Part shown: positions 40,096 through 48,605 of the stretch, one piece after another
How the letters are laid out: every line of letters starts with the position of its first letter
Position numbering within the stretch: position 1 is the first letter of the stretch
Virus record (IMG/VR): IMGVR_UViG_3300030329_005082
Coordinates: 1 to 64,000 of that record
DNA from: a virus
Direction: 5' to 3' (one strand)
Length of the DNA: 64,000 nucleotides
Program-made: the position numbers and the translations under genes
The notes under the pieces: generated by a model
The model's input: the letters and a program-made list of their open reading frames with translations, nothing else
Told to the model about the DNA's origin: nothing
Databases searched by the model: none

Positions 40096-40322
40096 AGTTC
40101 CGTCCAATACTCTGAAATCATTACATATTCAATCTGCGATACAGTTCCCCACTCTCGGTCGCCACAGTGCTTGCAGTAGCACTCTATGCCGACATGACCT
40201 CCTGGCAACGCTGTCGTTTGCCCAGATGGCAGCCAAGAATGTTTGACCTTGTTTTGTTTTTCCTCACGCTTGCAAAATCCTTCTTTAAGTTGCGGAGGCA
40301 TAATAAAGTTTAGGGTAGCCAT
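40092..40322 (-). CDS. Small protein with CxC..C motif
   Basis: 76 aa. A Lys/Glu-rich N-terminal half, then IECYCKHCGDREWG, a half zinc-ribbon-like group (C-x-C-x-x-C). Upstream sequence AAAGGAG then ATG 40322. Unknown; perhaps nucleic-acid binding. Confidence 0.6.
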   Translation of the reverse strand: MATLNFIMPPQLKEGFCKREEKQNKVKHSWLPSGQTTALPGGHVGIECYCKHCGDREWGTVSQIEYVMISEYWTEL

Positions 40323-40370
40323 GATGGACTCCTTTCTTCATTTATATATTACTCTACTTTTTGTTTCCCT

Positions 40371-42242
40371 TTAAGTGATTTCGCAAGCGCCGCCGGCACA
40401 GGCTGCCTCACCCTTGAGGTCGGTGTTGTCATCCTCTTCCACAATTTTAGTGAGATCAACACTTTCCAGGGTAGCAAGCATGGCTTCAAACTTCTCCTTG
40501 GAGCAGTCTTCAAAGGGTGCTTGCTGGTAAGTGCCGCCATTGAATGGAAGGACTGACAGCCCGTTGTAGTGCTTGCGGTTCATCCACATCCACTCGCCAG
40601 CATCGGTCCACTCGTTTTCGTGGAGACTGATGGTGGCTGAAACGTTGTGTCCGTTCTGACCTGAGCGTTTGCCAGGGTTGACCCACTCTCTTGTGATTTT
40701 CTTTACTCGCCGCAAAAGTTGGAAAGCACTTTCATCACGTAGGATAGAGCCTTCGGGTGCCCGCTGGGGCACCGAGATGACGGCTGTATCGTGTGGGCGG
40801 AAGTACTCGTCCTCCACCAGTTCTGGGTGGTGAATTGCTAGGTGCCAATAAATTGGCTCATTTTTGCCAACTCTGATTCGGCGGATATAATAATCGTTGT
40901 GCCAGGCGTGGATGCCGCTGGATGTTCCCAGGGTCAAACTCGTGGTTCCCGCAGGCTTTACGCAGGTTGTGCGGGCTGCATGATTGATTCCGATCATGTC
41001 AGCAACACGGGCGTTCTCTTCCTTCACAACATTGGCAGCGTCCGTCAAGCTAATGTCATCTTGGAGCACACGACCCGAAGCAATGCCTGTCATAGACACG
41101 CCGATCAGAGCATCCTTTTCTGTGGTTCGCTGCCAGATTGGGCGAAGATAATGAAAGTCTGTGTAGCCAGCTTGGAGTGTGCCGATGAAGGCTGCTGCTC
41201 GCACCCGCTGTTCCAAGTCGTTCTGTCCCGTGATGTTGCTGACATTGACTTCGGTCAGGTTACAGAACTGGAAGGGTCGTAGTCCGATCTCACAACATGG
41301 GTTGGTTCCCCAATCCTTATCGTTGGACAAGTAGATGCCGGGCTCGCCAGCGTTGGATGCCTCAACACGCTTCCATAGATCCATGAAGAATTCTTTTGTG
41401 ATTCTGTGCCGCAAAAGTACAGCAGAGTTGTTGGCTCGTCCACGCTGTGGGTTGGTTTCCCACCAGTTGCCAGCCTTGCAGGCAATCATCTCGTTGTCAT
41501 CTGCGGAGAACAAAGAGATAAGAGCAGCACGACGGATGCCACCAGCCAACACGGCGTCGGCAATATGGCAAACGATGTCGTGGACTTCAATAGCCGACAG
41601 TCTGTCGCCATCATTCTTTTCTGCGAGCACACCCTCAACCTTCACCAAGCATTCCTTGAGAGGCTGGGGTCCTGGGGCTTTGCCACCAGAGGTTACAAGG
41701 CGAGAACCTTTAGGGCGAATATCGCTATAATCAAATCGTAGCCGTGAGCCACCGAAGAAGTAACTGCGAATAAGATATTTGACGGCATCAGCCCATCCTT
41801 CAATACTATCATTTATTAAATACCTCCGGGTTCTTTCTGCGTTTGGTTTCCGAATTTCTGGGAGTTCATCTACATGATGCTGCTGGACCGAGTATCCAAC
41901 ACCAGTTCCGCCGAGCAACAAGAACATAATCTCACCGAACACACGCCAGTCATCTACGGGAGCATAAGCGCAGTTGAACACACGGTTGGGAGAGATTTCA
42001 ATGGGCTTGCCTGCGAACTGCATGGAGCGCATAGATGGCAAGACTTTCTTATCATAAACAAACTGGTATGCATCTTTAATTTCCTGCTTGAGGTCAGGAT
42101 ACTTTTTCATGTGCATTTCCATGTTGCGGGCAACAAGCTCGTCCCAAGTTTCACGCCTGCTCTTCTCTGGGAGATATCGGGCGTACTTCATGTACACTGT
42201 AATGTCAGATAAAATTTGAGTTGAAATATCTTGTTCGCTCAT
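40371..42242 (-). CDS. nrdJ: Class II (AdoCbl-dependent) monomeric ribonucleotide reductase
   Basis: 623 aa, monomeric RTPR-like. The thiyl-radical Cys is in NPCCEIGLRPFQFCNLTEVN, where the second Cys of the redox pair is 11 residues after the first. An earlier Cys is in NRVFNCAYAPVDDW. The C-terminal redox pair is CAGGAC (615-620). Cobalamin-dependent, it needs no oxygen and no small subunit, so phage dNTP synthesis can proceed with or without oxygen. Glutaredoxin at 14306-14566 is a possible reductant. Overlaps the helicase start by four bases. Confidence 0.92.
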   Translation of the reverse strand: MSEQDISTQILSDITVYMKYARYLPEKSRRETWDELVARNMEMHMKKYPDLKQEIKDAYQFVYDKKVLPSMRSMQFAGKPIEISPNRVFNCAYAPVDDWRVFGEIMFLLLGGTGVGYSVQQHHVDELPEIRKPNAERTRRYLINDSIEGWADAVKYLIRSYFFGGSRLRFDYSDIRPKGSRLVTSGGKAPGPQPLKECLVKVEGVLAEKNDGDRLSAIEVHDIVCHIADAVLAGGIRRAALISLFSADDNEMIACKAGNWWETNPQRGRANNSAVLLRHRITKEFFMDLWKRVEASNAGEPGIYLSNDKDWGTNPCCEIGLRPFQFCNLTEVNVSNITGQNDLEQRVRAAAFIGTLQAGYTDFHYLRPIWQRTTEKDALIGVSMTGIASGRVLQDDISLTDAANVVKEENARVADMIGINHAARTTCVKPAGTTSLTLGTSSGIHAWHNDYYIRRIRVGKNEPIYWHLAIHHPELVEDEYFRPHDTAVISVPQRAPEGSILRDESAFQLLRRVKKITREWVNPGKRSGQNGHNVSATISLHENEWTDAGEWMWMNRKHYNGLSVLPFNGGTYQQAPFEDCSKEKFEAMLATLESVDLTKIVEEDDNTDLKGEAACAGGACEIT

Positions 42243-43741
42243 GATGCTTGTTGCTCCTCGGTTTTTAATTTCTTAGCTAAATCTCGTAACTCATCTTTAA
42301 GGCTCTTCTCTTGGTTCACTTGTTTTTTTTTATTTTCGTCCGCTTGGTTTGTTTGTTGCTGGCGGCGCTCTTCTTTGAACTTCTTATACTTCTGGCGTAA
42401 ATGCTCGTCTTGTTCTTGCTTGGTCTTCATCACCACGGCATCAATCGTTGAGTGCTCATCAGGTGGAAGCACTCGCATGTGGACCTTGGCTGTATCAATC
42501 TCCATCGGGTAGACGATGCCGTCAATGCCGTTGCGGTTTTTGGCAACAAACATGCGACCTTTGTTCTCAGTCTTGTCCTCAATCGTGCGGGAGATAGAAC
42601 AGATAAAGTCAGCTACAAAGCACTTGCTAAATGCTTCGCTGATGGCTTCCATCGTAATGACCTCGGCATTCAATCCGCTGCGGTTTGTCTGGGATGCTGT
42701 CCACACCGGGATGTCCCACACCTGACCAATGCCTCGTAGTTCTTCATAGATGTTTCCAAGACTGTGGCGCAACTCCTGGGATTTGAACCCTGTGGCAGTT
42801 GGCTTCAAAAGGTCAGCATAGTCCACAATAATCATATCGGGGTTGATGCCTTTCTGCTTCAACTTCTCAAGGTGCGTAGTAATGGTCCTTGTGGAGGCTG
42901 ATTTCGTTGGATACTCTTTAATGATGAGTTTCCCTGGGATATGTTCCACCGCCATGACGATAGCATCCTTCATGGACATCAGATTCTTTAAGTCAATGCC
43001 CGTGATGCAGGAGTCGTAGCGTTGGCCCACTACCGTGTCCGCAAGTTCTAATGTGTAATGGACCACCGTCTTGCCTTTGACCACCGCCATTGCACCGAGA
43101 TGGGCAAGAGCCATAGACTTGCCGGCACCAGTTGGAGCGACTACCACACCAAGCTCACGCTTGCCAAGCCCACCCTTGGTGATGTCATCAATCTCGTCCC
43201 AATGTGTAGAGATGGGATTACGCATCTTCATCTCAAAGCGGTCAAGCACGTCTTGGTGGTAATCGTGACCATGGTCGTTGTCGGCCCCAAGGTTCATCGC
43301 TTCATTAATGACCTTTTGAATCTGGTCAAAGCTCTGGGACTGAAGAAGGTCCACCGATTTCAAAATGGCTTCTTTTAGTTTCTGTTTCTTGCAGAAGTCT
43401 AGCGACTTCTCCTTGACATACTCTTCGTCATCTGATCCGATGGCATTGCTCTTAATGCGCGCCATGAAGTCAATGACCTGCTTAATAATACTGTCAGAGT
43501 AGTCCTCTGTTTGTGTCCGCACTACCGAGACCATTGCCTCATAGGTTGGGTGCGGGTACTGTTGCTTGTGTTGGAAAAGTAAATCAACAAACACTTGAAG
43601 ATACTTAAGTTCAAGATAACTCGTATCAAGAACTTCTTCCATTTGGTTCGCAAAGTTGCGATCAAATAAAATAATCTTTACTAGTTTTTCCTGAAAGGAT
43701 TTTCCGAACTTGCTGAATGTGTCATATTGTTGTTCGGGCAT
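42239..43741 (-). CDS. DnaB-like replicative helicase
   Basis: 500 aa. RecA-fold core with Walker A APTGAGKS (202-209), Walker B MIIVDYADLL near 315, and WTASQTNRSG arginine region. N-terminal 150 residues are helical as in DnaB/gp41. The C-terminal 65 residues are a charged coiled coil (EERRQQQTNQADENKKK). It unwinds the fork with the DnaE polymerase. No primase gene was found in the window. Promoter at 43759-43786. Confidence 0.93.
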   Translation of the reverse strand: MPEQQYDTFSKFGKSFQEKLVKIILFDRNFANQMEEVLDTSYLELKYLQVFVDLLFQHKQQYPHPTYEAMVSVVRTQTEDYSDSIIKQVIDFMARIKSNAIGSDDEEYVKEKSLDFCKKQKLKEAILKSVDLLQSQSFDQIQKVINEAMNLGADNDHGHDYHQDVLDRFEMKMRNPISTHWDEIDDITKGGLGKRELGVVVAPTGAGKSMALAHLGAMAVVKGKTVVHYTLELADTVVGQRYDSCITGIDLKNLMSMKDAIVMAVEHIPGKLIIKEYPTKSASTRTITTHLEKLKQKGINPDMIIVDYADLLKPTATGFKSQELRHSLGNIYEELRGIGQVWDIPVWTASQTNRSGLNAEVITMEAISEAFSKCFVADFICSISRTIEDKTENKGRMFVAKNRNGIDGIVYPMEIDTAKVHMRVLPPDEHSTIDAVVMKTKQEQDEHLRQKYKKFKEERRQQQTNQADENKKKQVNQEKSLKDELRDLAKKLKTEEQQAS

Positions 43742-43758
43742 TTGCTTTCCTTATTTCT

Positions 43759-43786
43759 ACTATACCGCATTTATTGAAAATGTGAA
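43759..43786 (-). promoter_or_regulatory. Promoter for the helicase and RNR unit
   Basis: TTCACA (43781-43786), 16-base spacer, TATAGT (43759-43764); the extension before it is CGG rather than TGC. Leader about 11 bases. A 7-bp inverted repeat (43792-43814) sits just upstream, over the flap nuclease stop. Confidence 0.6.
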
Positions 43787-43798
43787 GTCTTCTCTCAT

Positions 43799-44752
43799 TT
43801 ATTTTTTATGAGAGTTTAGCATCAGCATTAGTTCATCAATATTAAGAGTACCGATACCATCCTTGAGGAGCATTGTTCTAATCTTGGTGCGGTTTAGAAT
43901 AACCCCGTCATTCTGAATCGCGTACTTGAGCTTTCTGACTCCTTGCGATGATATGGTAGAGGTATATAGCTGCATAATCTCATAATTTGAGGCGATAATT
44001 TCCTCATTTTCAGCAACATTTTGATAAGCCTTTATTTTATTTTTATTATTTTTTGCGTGCGACATAATGTCGTCAAGCCCATAGTCTTTGTTTTCCGAAA
44101 GGAAGGAAAATCTTTTAGCTACTGTGGCTAGCCCTAACCCTTTGACGCCCTGTAAGTTATCAGACTTGTCACCTACAATAGCTCGTGCCCAGGCAAAATT
44201 CCGAGGATGAATATTATATTGCTCCAGCACCGTATTGCGGTTCAAAATTTCCTCATTTTTTCCTGGGCGGATTAGAACTGTTTTATCATCACACAGTTGA
44301 ATGAAGTCCCGATCTGAAGAGATGATTAGCTTTTGCCAGTCTTCAAATTCGTTACATTGACAAAGCCACGCAATTACATCATCAGCTTCTACGTTCTCTA
44401 CCGCCAACTGAAGAACCGGAAGGTGCTCAAGATACTCTGTTAGGCGAATCATTTGTTGGTACTTGTTTTCTCGCTCAGCCTCTGGTGTCTCAAACTCATA
44501 CTCTCTGTTGAGTTTTGGCGCTTTGCGTCCAACTTTGTAATTCTTATTCTTTTCTCTCCGCTTCTGGGAGCCGCCTGGTCCCTCCCAACAGATCGCAACA
44601 CGATCAGGCTTGGCACGGCGGACTTCTTTTTGAAGTGATCGCATAAAGCCAGTTAGCCCACCGATAGGATTACCATTAATGTCTAACTGTGGCGACATAA
44701 CATAGTTTCTCACAAAGAGATTAGCGCCGTCAATAATTAAAAGTCTTTTCAT
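43799..44752 (-). CDS. 5'-3' exonuclease/flap endonuclease
   Basis: 317 aa. LLIIDGANLFVRNYV, EGPGGSQKRREKNKNYK, VENVEADDVIAWL, and SSDRDFIQLCDD provide the acidic metal-binding residues; GDKSDNLQGVKGLGLATVAK is the H3TH DNA-binding motif. Related to PolI N-terminal and T4 RNase H nucleases. Would remove RNA primers and process Okazaki fragments. Confidence 0.93.
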   Translation of the reverse strand: MKRLLIIDGANLFVRNYVMSPQLDINGNPIGGLTGFMRSLQKEVRRAKPDRVAICWEGPGGSQKRREKNKNYKVGRKAPKLNREYEFETPEAERENKYQQMIRLTEYLEHLPVLQLAVENVEADDVIAWLCQCNEFEDWQKLIISSDRDFIQLCDDKTVLIRPGKNEEILNRNTVLEQYNIHPRNFAWARAIVGDKSDNLQGVKGLGLATVAKRFSFLSENKDYGLDDIMSHAKNNKNKIKAYQNVAENEEIIASNYEIMQLYTSTISSQGVRKLKYAIQNDGVILNRTKIRTMLLKDGIGTLNIDELMLMLNSHKK

Positions 44753-45177
44753 ATTTGTTCTCCTGTGAACTCTAAGGAGCCGATACCATCATCCGTAGTG
44801 AAGACTGCTCGCTTAAGTCCATACTTGCTGATCAATTCCTGACACATCTCGCAAGGACATGACATGCCCGGATGCCCGCTTCTTCCAACCCTGGCAACAT
44901 AAATCGTTGCGCCCTTAAGTTGTTCCTTATTTTTAACTCTGGAGATGGCGTCCAACTCAGCATGAATAGTTTTCGGGATCTTCTCGCCGTCCTCATAAAA
45001 AACAGAGACAGGATGAGTCTTGTTTCTGTTCCTGCCTACGGCGAGAACGCGAGCACCCTTCACAATAACAGCAGCGTGCCGGTGCTGAATGTGGTCGCTA
45101 TATTCCTGTCCGAGGATGCGGCGCAGAGCCAAGTTAAGAAACTTGTCGCTGATCTTCTTTTTCGGGTCGTACTCCAT
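44749..45177 (-). CDS. (d)CMP deaminase-like zinc enzyme
   Basis: 142 aa. HAELDAI supplies the zinc His and catalytic Glu, and CPCEMCQE the two zinc cysteines. HAAVIVKGARVLAVGRNRNK is the usual core. Likely deaminates dCMP to dUMP, linking to dUTPase in thymidylate supply; tRNA or other CDA roles are possible. It overlaps the nuclease start by four bases. Confidence 0.88.
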   Translation of the reverse strand: MEYDPKKKISDKFLNLALRRILGQEYSDHIQHRHAAVIVKGARVLAVGRNRNKTHPVSVFYEDGEKIPKTIHAELDAISRVKNKEQLKGATIYVARVGRSGHPGMSCPCEMCQELISKYGLKRAVFTTDDGIGSLEFTGEQI

Positions 45178-45191
45178 GTGACGTACACCTC

Positions 45192-46262
45192 TTACTTCTT
45201 ACCTATCCTACACTCATCTTCAAGAATGTCAAGCACTCTTTCTTTGAATTTTGGATCTTCTAGAAGTTTTACGAAATCTTTGCTCTGGAACTTTTTATCT
45301 TCGCCGTCAACGTTGATTGTATACCAAGCACCGCTGCGAACACAACCAGGCGTGCCAGCGATGGCAGAAAGCCAGGAGCCCTCATCATCAATTCCAACTC
45401 GGTCATTAGCAAGGTCAAATAATACATCAAACTCACAACTCCTTGGTGATGGACCGAAGCGAGACTTCATGGTCTTGGCACTCGTGTGGAAGCCGATAAC
45501 CTGCTTCTTCTCGTTGCGGATCTCCCCGTTGGCTTTTCCCTTGTGTTGAGTCAGCCAAATACGAGTGGAGGCATGGTAGGGCAAAGCCTTACCACCTGGC
45601 TCAACTCGGTTGTCTCCGAACATCACGCCGATGTTGGTTTTCAACTGGTTGGTGAAGACCATGGCAATCTGTTCTTTGCCGAGCGTCTCTGTGACTTTTC
45701 GCATACCCTTGGCTAGTGCCTTGGCTGTCAGACCGATACGGCTGTTGGGGTCGTAGTCGCCCTCAACTTCCGCCTTGACTGGTGTGCCGGCAACGCTGTC
45801 CCACACAATACAAACAAGTTTGTCTGGGGCTTTCTCTCGTAGCCGACCAATCAGTCGCTCAATCGTCTCAAAGACTTCTTCAATCGTACCGGGCTGAACA
45901 TATAAGAAATTGTTCTTGGTGTCAAGTCCTAGTTGACCCATAAAGTCTGGAGAGGCTGCGTTCTCTGTGTCAATATAAACAGCAACGCCTCCCATCTTTT
46001 GTGTGTTCGCTAGAATTTGGGTGACGACAAGACTCTTACCGCTGGCAGATTCACCAGCAATCGTGGTGAGCTTGCCGACAGGGATTCCCCCGTCTCTGCG
46101 GTTAGAGATGATGTAATCAAGTAGAGTTGAACCCGTTGAGATCCAAGTCTTCACGTCCGTTGGGTTATCCCCGTGCAGATCGTATGCAATGTTTTCTTTA
46201 GCTGCCTTGTTTAATTCGCTTCGCAAATCACTTACAAGGCTATTTCCAGCTTTGTTTGCCAT
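45192..46262 (-). CDS. RecA/UvsX-type recombinase
   Basis: 356 aa from ATG 46262 (GGAG at 7 bases). Walker A GESASGKS (70-77), VYIDTEN, WDSVAGTPVKAE loop, FTNQLKTNIGVMFGDN loop L2 region. Promotes strand exchange in recombination-dependent replication and repair. No nearby SOS-like box noticed. The longer TTG frame to 46322 is not needed. Confidence 0.94.
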   Translation of the reverse strand: MANKAGNSLVSDLRSELNKAAKENIAYDLHGDNPTDVKTWISTGSTLLDYIISNRRDGGIPVGKLTTIAGESASGKSLVVTQILANTQKMGGVAVYIDTENAASPDFMGQLGLDTKNNFLYVQPGTIEEVFETIERLIGRLREKAPDKLVCIVWDSVAGTPVKAEVEGDYDPNSRIGLTAKALAKGMRKVTETLGKEQIAMVFTNQLKTNIGVMFGDNRVEPGGKALPYHASTRIWLTQHKGKANGEIRNEKKQVIGFHTSAKTMKSRFGPSPRSCEFDVLFDLANDRVGIDDEGSWLSAIAGTPGCVRSGAWYTINVDGEDKKFQSKDFVKLLEDPKFKERVLDILEDECRIGKK

Positions 46263-46322
46263 TTTATCTCCATAAATGGAGAGACACCTGTACCCCGTGC
46301 CTCCCTGCGGGTTGGCGGTCAA

Positions 46323-47108
46323 CTACGCCAATAGATCGTCAAACGCTGACTCAATGTCCGTCACGCCTTCAAGGTCTGAAATGTTCTTCGTAGCCTTGGT
46401 TTCCGTGGTCGCATTATTGTAGCGAGTCGTTCCGGCACTGGAATCTACTTCTGTAACTTCTCCAAGTGTCTCGTTGAGAACCTTTTCGCAGTCTTCATAA
46501 GAAGCGACTTCAAAAATCTCATCAGCAGGCTTGATGCTCTCCAGAAGAGTGTTGACTTCCTCTTCCGTCTTTGCCAGCTTGCTGGTACGGCGCATTGGGC
46601 GCACATCAGTGGTTGGGAACGCTTGACCAGACTTCTTGCCGTAGTCAATACGAATGTCGGTACCCTTCTCGGTGTCGGTGATGTCACCGTACTCGGGGTC
46701 AAGAACTACATCAAGTAGTGCTTGGTAGGTGGTGCGGGAAAAGCCCCACCAGCGAACACCCTTGTCCTCTTCGCCACGAACGACGACAGGAGCGAAGATT
46801 CGCATCTTAGGCCAGAAGCGTTTGGCTGCTTCCTTGGAGCCGTCGGTTCCTTCGTTCCAAAGGCGAGTTCCCCACTCTGCGATGGGATCGGGATCACCGT
46901 TAGTCCGTGGACTGAGAACGGTGGTCTTTCCTTCAGCGCCCATGCCATAGTGGTAATAGGCTTCAAAGAATGGATCGCCGCCATTCGGACAAACCAAACG
47001 AACTTGGTGCGTGCCTTCATCAGGCTTCCAGAAGTTGTCAGCGGAGTCACCGCCTCGGTTAGTAAGAGCAGCGTGCTTTTGCCGCATCTTTGCAAGATCA
47101 ATACCCAT
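46323..47108 (-). CDS. gp32-like single-stranded DNA-binding protein
   Basis: 261 aa. Central OB-type segment (FWPKMRIFAPVVVRGEEDKG, RWWGFSRTTYQALLDVV) and a C-terminal acidic tail ending DIESAFDDLLA, the typical partner-recruiting end. The N-terminal MGIDLAKMRQKHAALTNRG is like the gp32 B-domain. No zinc-ribbon cysteines as in T4. Promoter of the extended -10 type upstream. Confidence 0.88.
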   Translation of the reverse strand: MGIDLAKMRQKHAALTNRGGDSADNFWKPDEGTHQVRLVCPNGGDPFFEAYYHYGMGAEGKTTVLSPRTNGDPDPIAEWGTRLWNEGTDGSKEAAKRFWPKMRIFAPVVVRGEEDKGVRWWGFSRTTYQALLDVVLDPEYGDITDTEKGTDIRIDYGKKSGQAFPTTDVRPMRRTSKLAKTEEEVNTLLESIKPADEIFEVASYEDCEKVLNETLGEVTEVDSSAGTTRYNNATTETKATKNISDLEGVTDIESAFDDLLA

Positions 47109-47144
47109 TGTATTCTCCTTTACTGGTTAGTTGACCGTACATCT

Positions 47145-47153
47145 ACTATAGCA
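47145..47153 (-). promoter_or_regulatory. Extended -10 promoter for ssb
   Basis: TGC-TATAGT (47145-47153) with only a weak -35 (TTGCTA 20 bases upstream). Leader about 30 bases, longer than in the other units. Confidence 0.55.
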
Positions 47154-47227
47154 CACCTTCATAGGATGTATAGCAAATCTTGTTGTTTTTTTGTTTCCCT
47201 AGAAAAAGGAAGGGGTTAGCTGGTGCG

Positions 47228-47686
47228 CTATTCTGAACCCTCAGAGGAATCACTTTCTGGGGCGGGACCATCTTCAATTTTGAAGATTTTAGAGACGCTG
47301 ATGTTATGAACCTTGAGGTCCTTGCCGGCTGTCAAAAGGATTGTATCCTTGTAATTTTCCCAACTCAGCTTCAGATGGCGACCTGTCTTTCCATCATGTT
47401 CTAGGGCGACTGCCTTATTAAGGGCATTGATGGTATAAAGAGTATTAGTCTGCTTCTTTCTGTGAACTCGGATTGTATAAAGCCGGGGATTAAATGTCCT
47501 ATCCTTGCTTACCACTGCATTATAAGTCAAGAACTTATTATCAGGATTGTCGGTGTCTTCCAATAAAAATATAAATTTATTAGTAAGATTTAGATTGTTG
47601 ACAATAAACTCAACTTCTTTGTATATTTGGTCTTCTGTAGCAGACTTTAAAAAAGATGCTAGCAGAACTCCCCTATTTTGACTCAT
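47228..47686 (-). CDS. Conserved phage hypothetical protein, 152 aa
   Basis: ATG 47686 (GAGGTAAC upstream). YTIRVHRKKQTNTLYTINALN and LSWENYKDTILLTAGKDLKVHNI resemble a family common in marine phages near replication genes. Ends in an acidic Ser/Glu tail. Function unknown. A 117-base gap with the ssb promoter follows. Confidence 0.65.
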   Translation of the reverse strand: MSQNRGVLLASFLKSATEDQIYKEVEFIVNNLNLTNKFIFLLEDTDNPDNKFLTYNAVVSKDRTFNPRLYTIRVHRKKQTNTLYTINALNKAVALEHDGKTGRHLKLSWENYKDTILLTAGKDLKVHNISVSKIFKIEDGPAPESDSSEGSE

Positions 47687-47738
47687 CAAAAAGTTACCTC
47701 ACGAATGTGGTATAAATAGTTTTGATTTTGTCTTTAAA

Positions 47739-48605
47739 CTACTTCTTTGAAGTTTCAACATGGGGTTGGATCTGTGATGAATAAGCTACACACAAAACCA
47801 TCAGGTCATCAAAACTAGTTGAGTACACAGAAAAACTACTTGATACATCTTCGTTTTTGTAACTTTTTACATGGTTTTTTATCTTCTTCGTCAAAGAAGA
47901 ATCTTCCGTTAGCATTGCCTCCGGAACGCCATAGAAGAAATGAATATCCCTGGGCGACTCTAAAGGAAAGAGAAGCTTTATATCCTGCTTATCTTCTTCT
48001 AGAGACGATACCCCAAAAGTAGCAAGTCGGGAAATAACATGTGGATCAAGCTTGTTAGCCAAAACAGGGTCTGTGTGGTCAAAGTAATTAATCATGGCAA
48101 CCACATAAGCAATAAAATATGAAATGCTTTTTTCATACTCCTGAATAGAGACGTCGCCAATTAGAGATTCCACGGTCAGCTTATCTACAAGAAATATCCT
48201 TTCAAAGACTCCACTGCGAGCATATTCCTGCAATACATTAAAGGCCACGCGATCATCTCGTTTTTGAACCTCAGAACTCATTAGCCTATCTGGGCAAATA
48301 TATAACACCGTCAAAGAGGAGTCTTTAATGGTTTCCAGTACTCTCAATGCCGCACCCGAAACAGGATCTCCACCTTCCACTATGAGAAGAACTTGGTCCT
48401 TCTTTTTGATTGATCGGAGGTAGACTTCTACTTCTTGTTGGTCTATGTTTGTCTCGTAAGCTGCGTGGTCAGGCTGGAAATCTAGGGATAAGCTTCCCCG
48501 CTCCTCAATTCCTGCATCTATTTTATAGATTCTGTATTCTGGATAGGCTGTTAGTTGTTCTGCAACAGCACAGCCGGTCTTCCCTAGTCCAATAACTTTA
48601 TCCAA
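47739..48605 (-). CDS. Tubulin/FtsZ-like GTPase-fold protein (divergent)
   Basis: 288 aa. VIGLGKTGCAVAEQL matches the first FtsZ/tubulin loop; VEGGDPVSGAALRVLETIK sits where GGGTGTG normally binds the nucleotide phosphates; TVLYICPDRL, FNVLQEYARS and FERIFLVDKL follow the FtsZ order of strands and helices; INYFDHTDPVLANKLDPH then a G-V region resembles the 'dli..pGliN.D' segment. Phage tubulins (PhuZ, TubZ) centre DNA or partition genomes. The family is also known as a conserved marine-phage hypothetical. I rate the fold as plausible, GTP binding unproven because the G-box is altered. Confidence 0.55.
   Translation of the reverse strand: MDKVIGLGKTGCAVAEQLTAYPEYRIYKIDAGIEERGSLSLDFQPDHAAYETNIDQQEVEVYLRSIKKKDQVLLIVEGGDPVSGAALRVLETIKDSSLTVLYICPDRLMSSEVQKRDDRVAFNVLQEYARSGVFERIFLVDKLTVESLIGDVSIQEYEKSISYFIAYVVAMINYFDHTDPVLANKLDPHVISRLATFGVSSLEEDKQDIKLLFPLESPRDIHFFYGVPEAMLTEDSSLTKKIKNHVKSYKNEDVSSSFSVYSTSFDDLMVLCVAYSSQIQPHVETSKK

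Noticed and set aside
43792-43814. CTCTCAT/ATGAGAG inverted repeat at the flap nuclease stop
   Set aside because: No T-run follows on the minus strand, so not called a terminator; kept only as a note under the nearby promoter.
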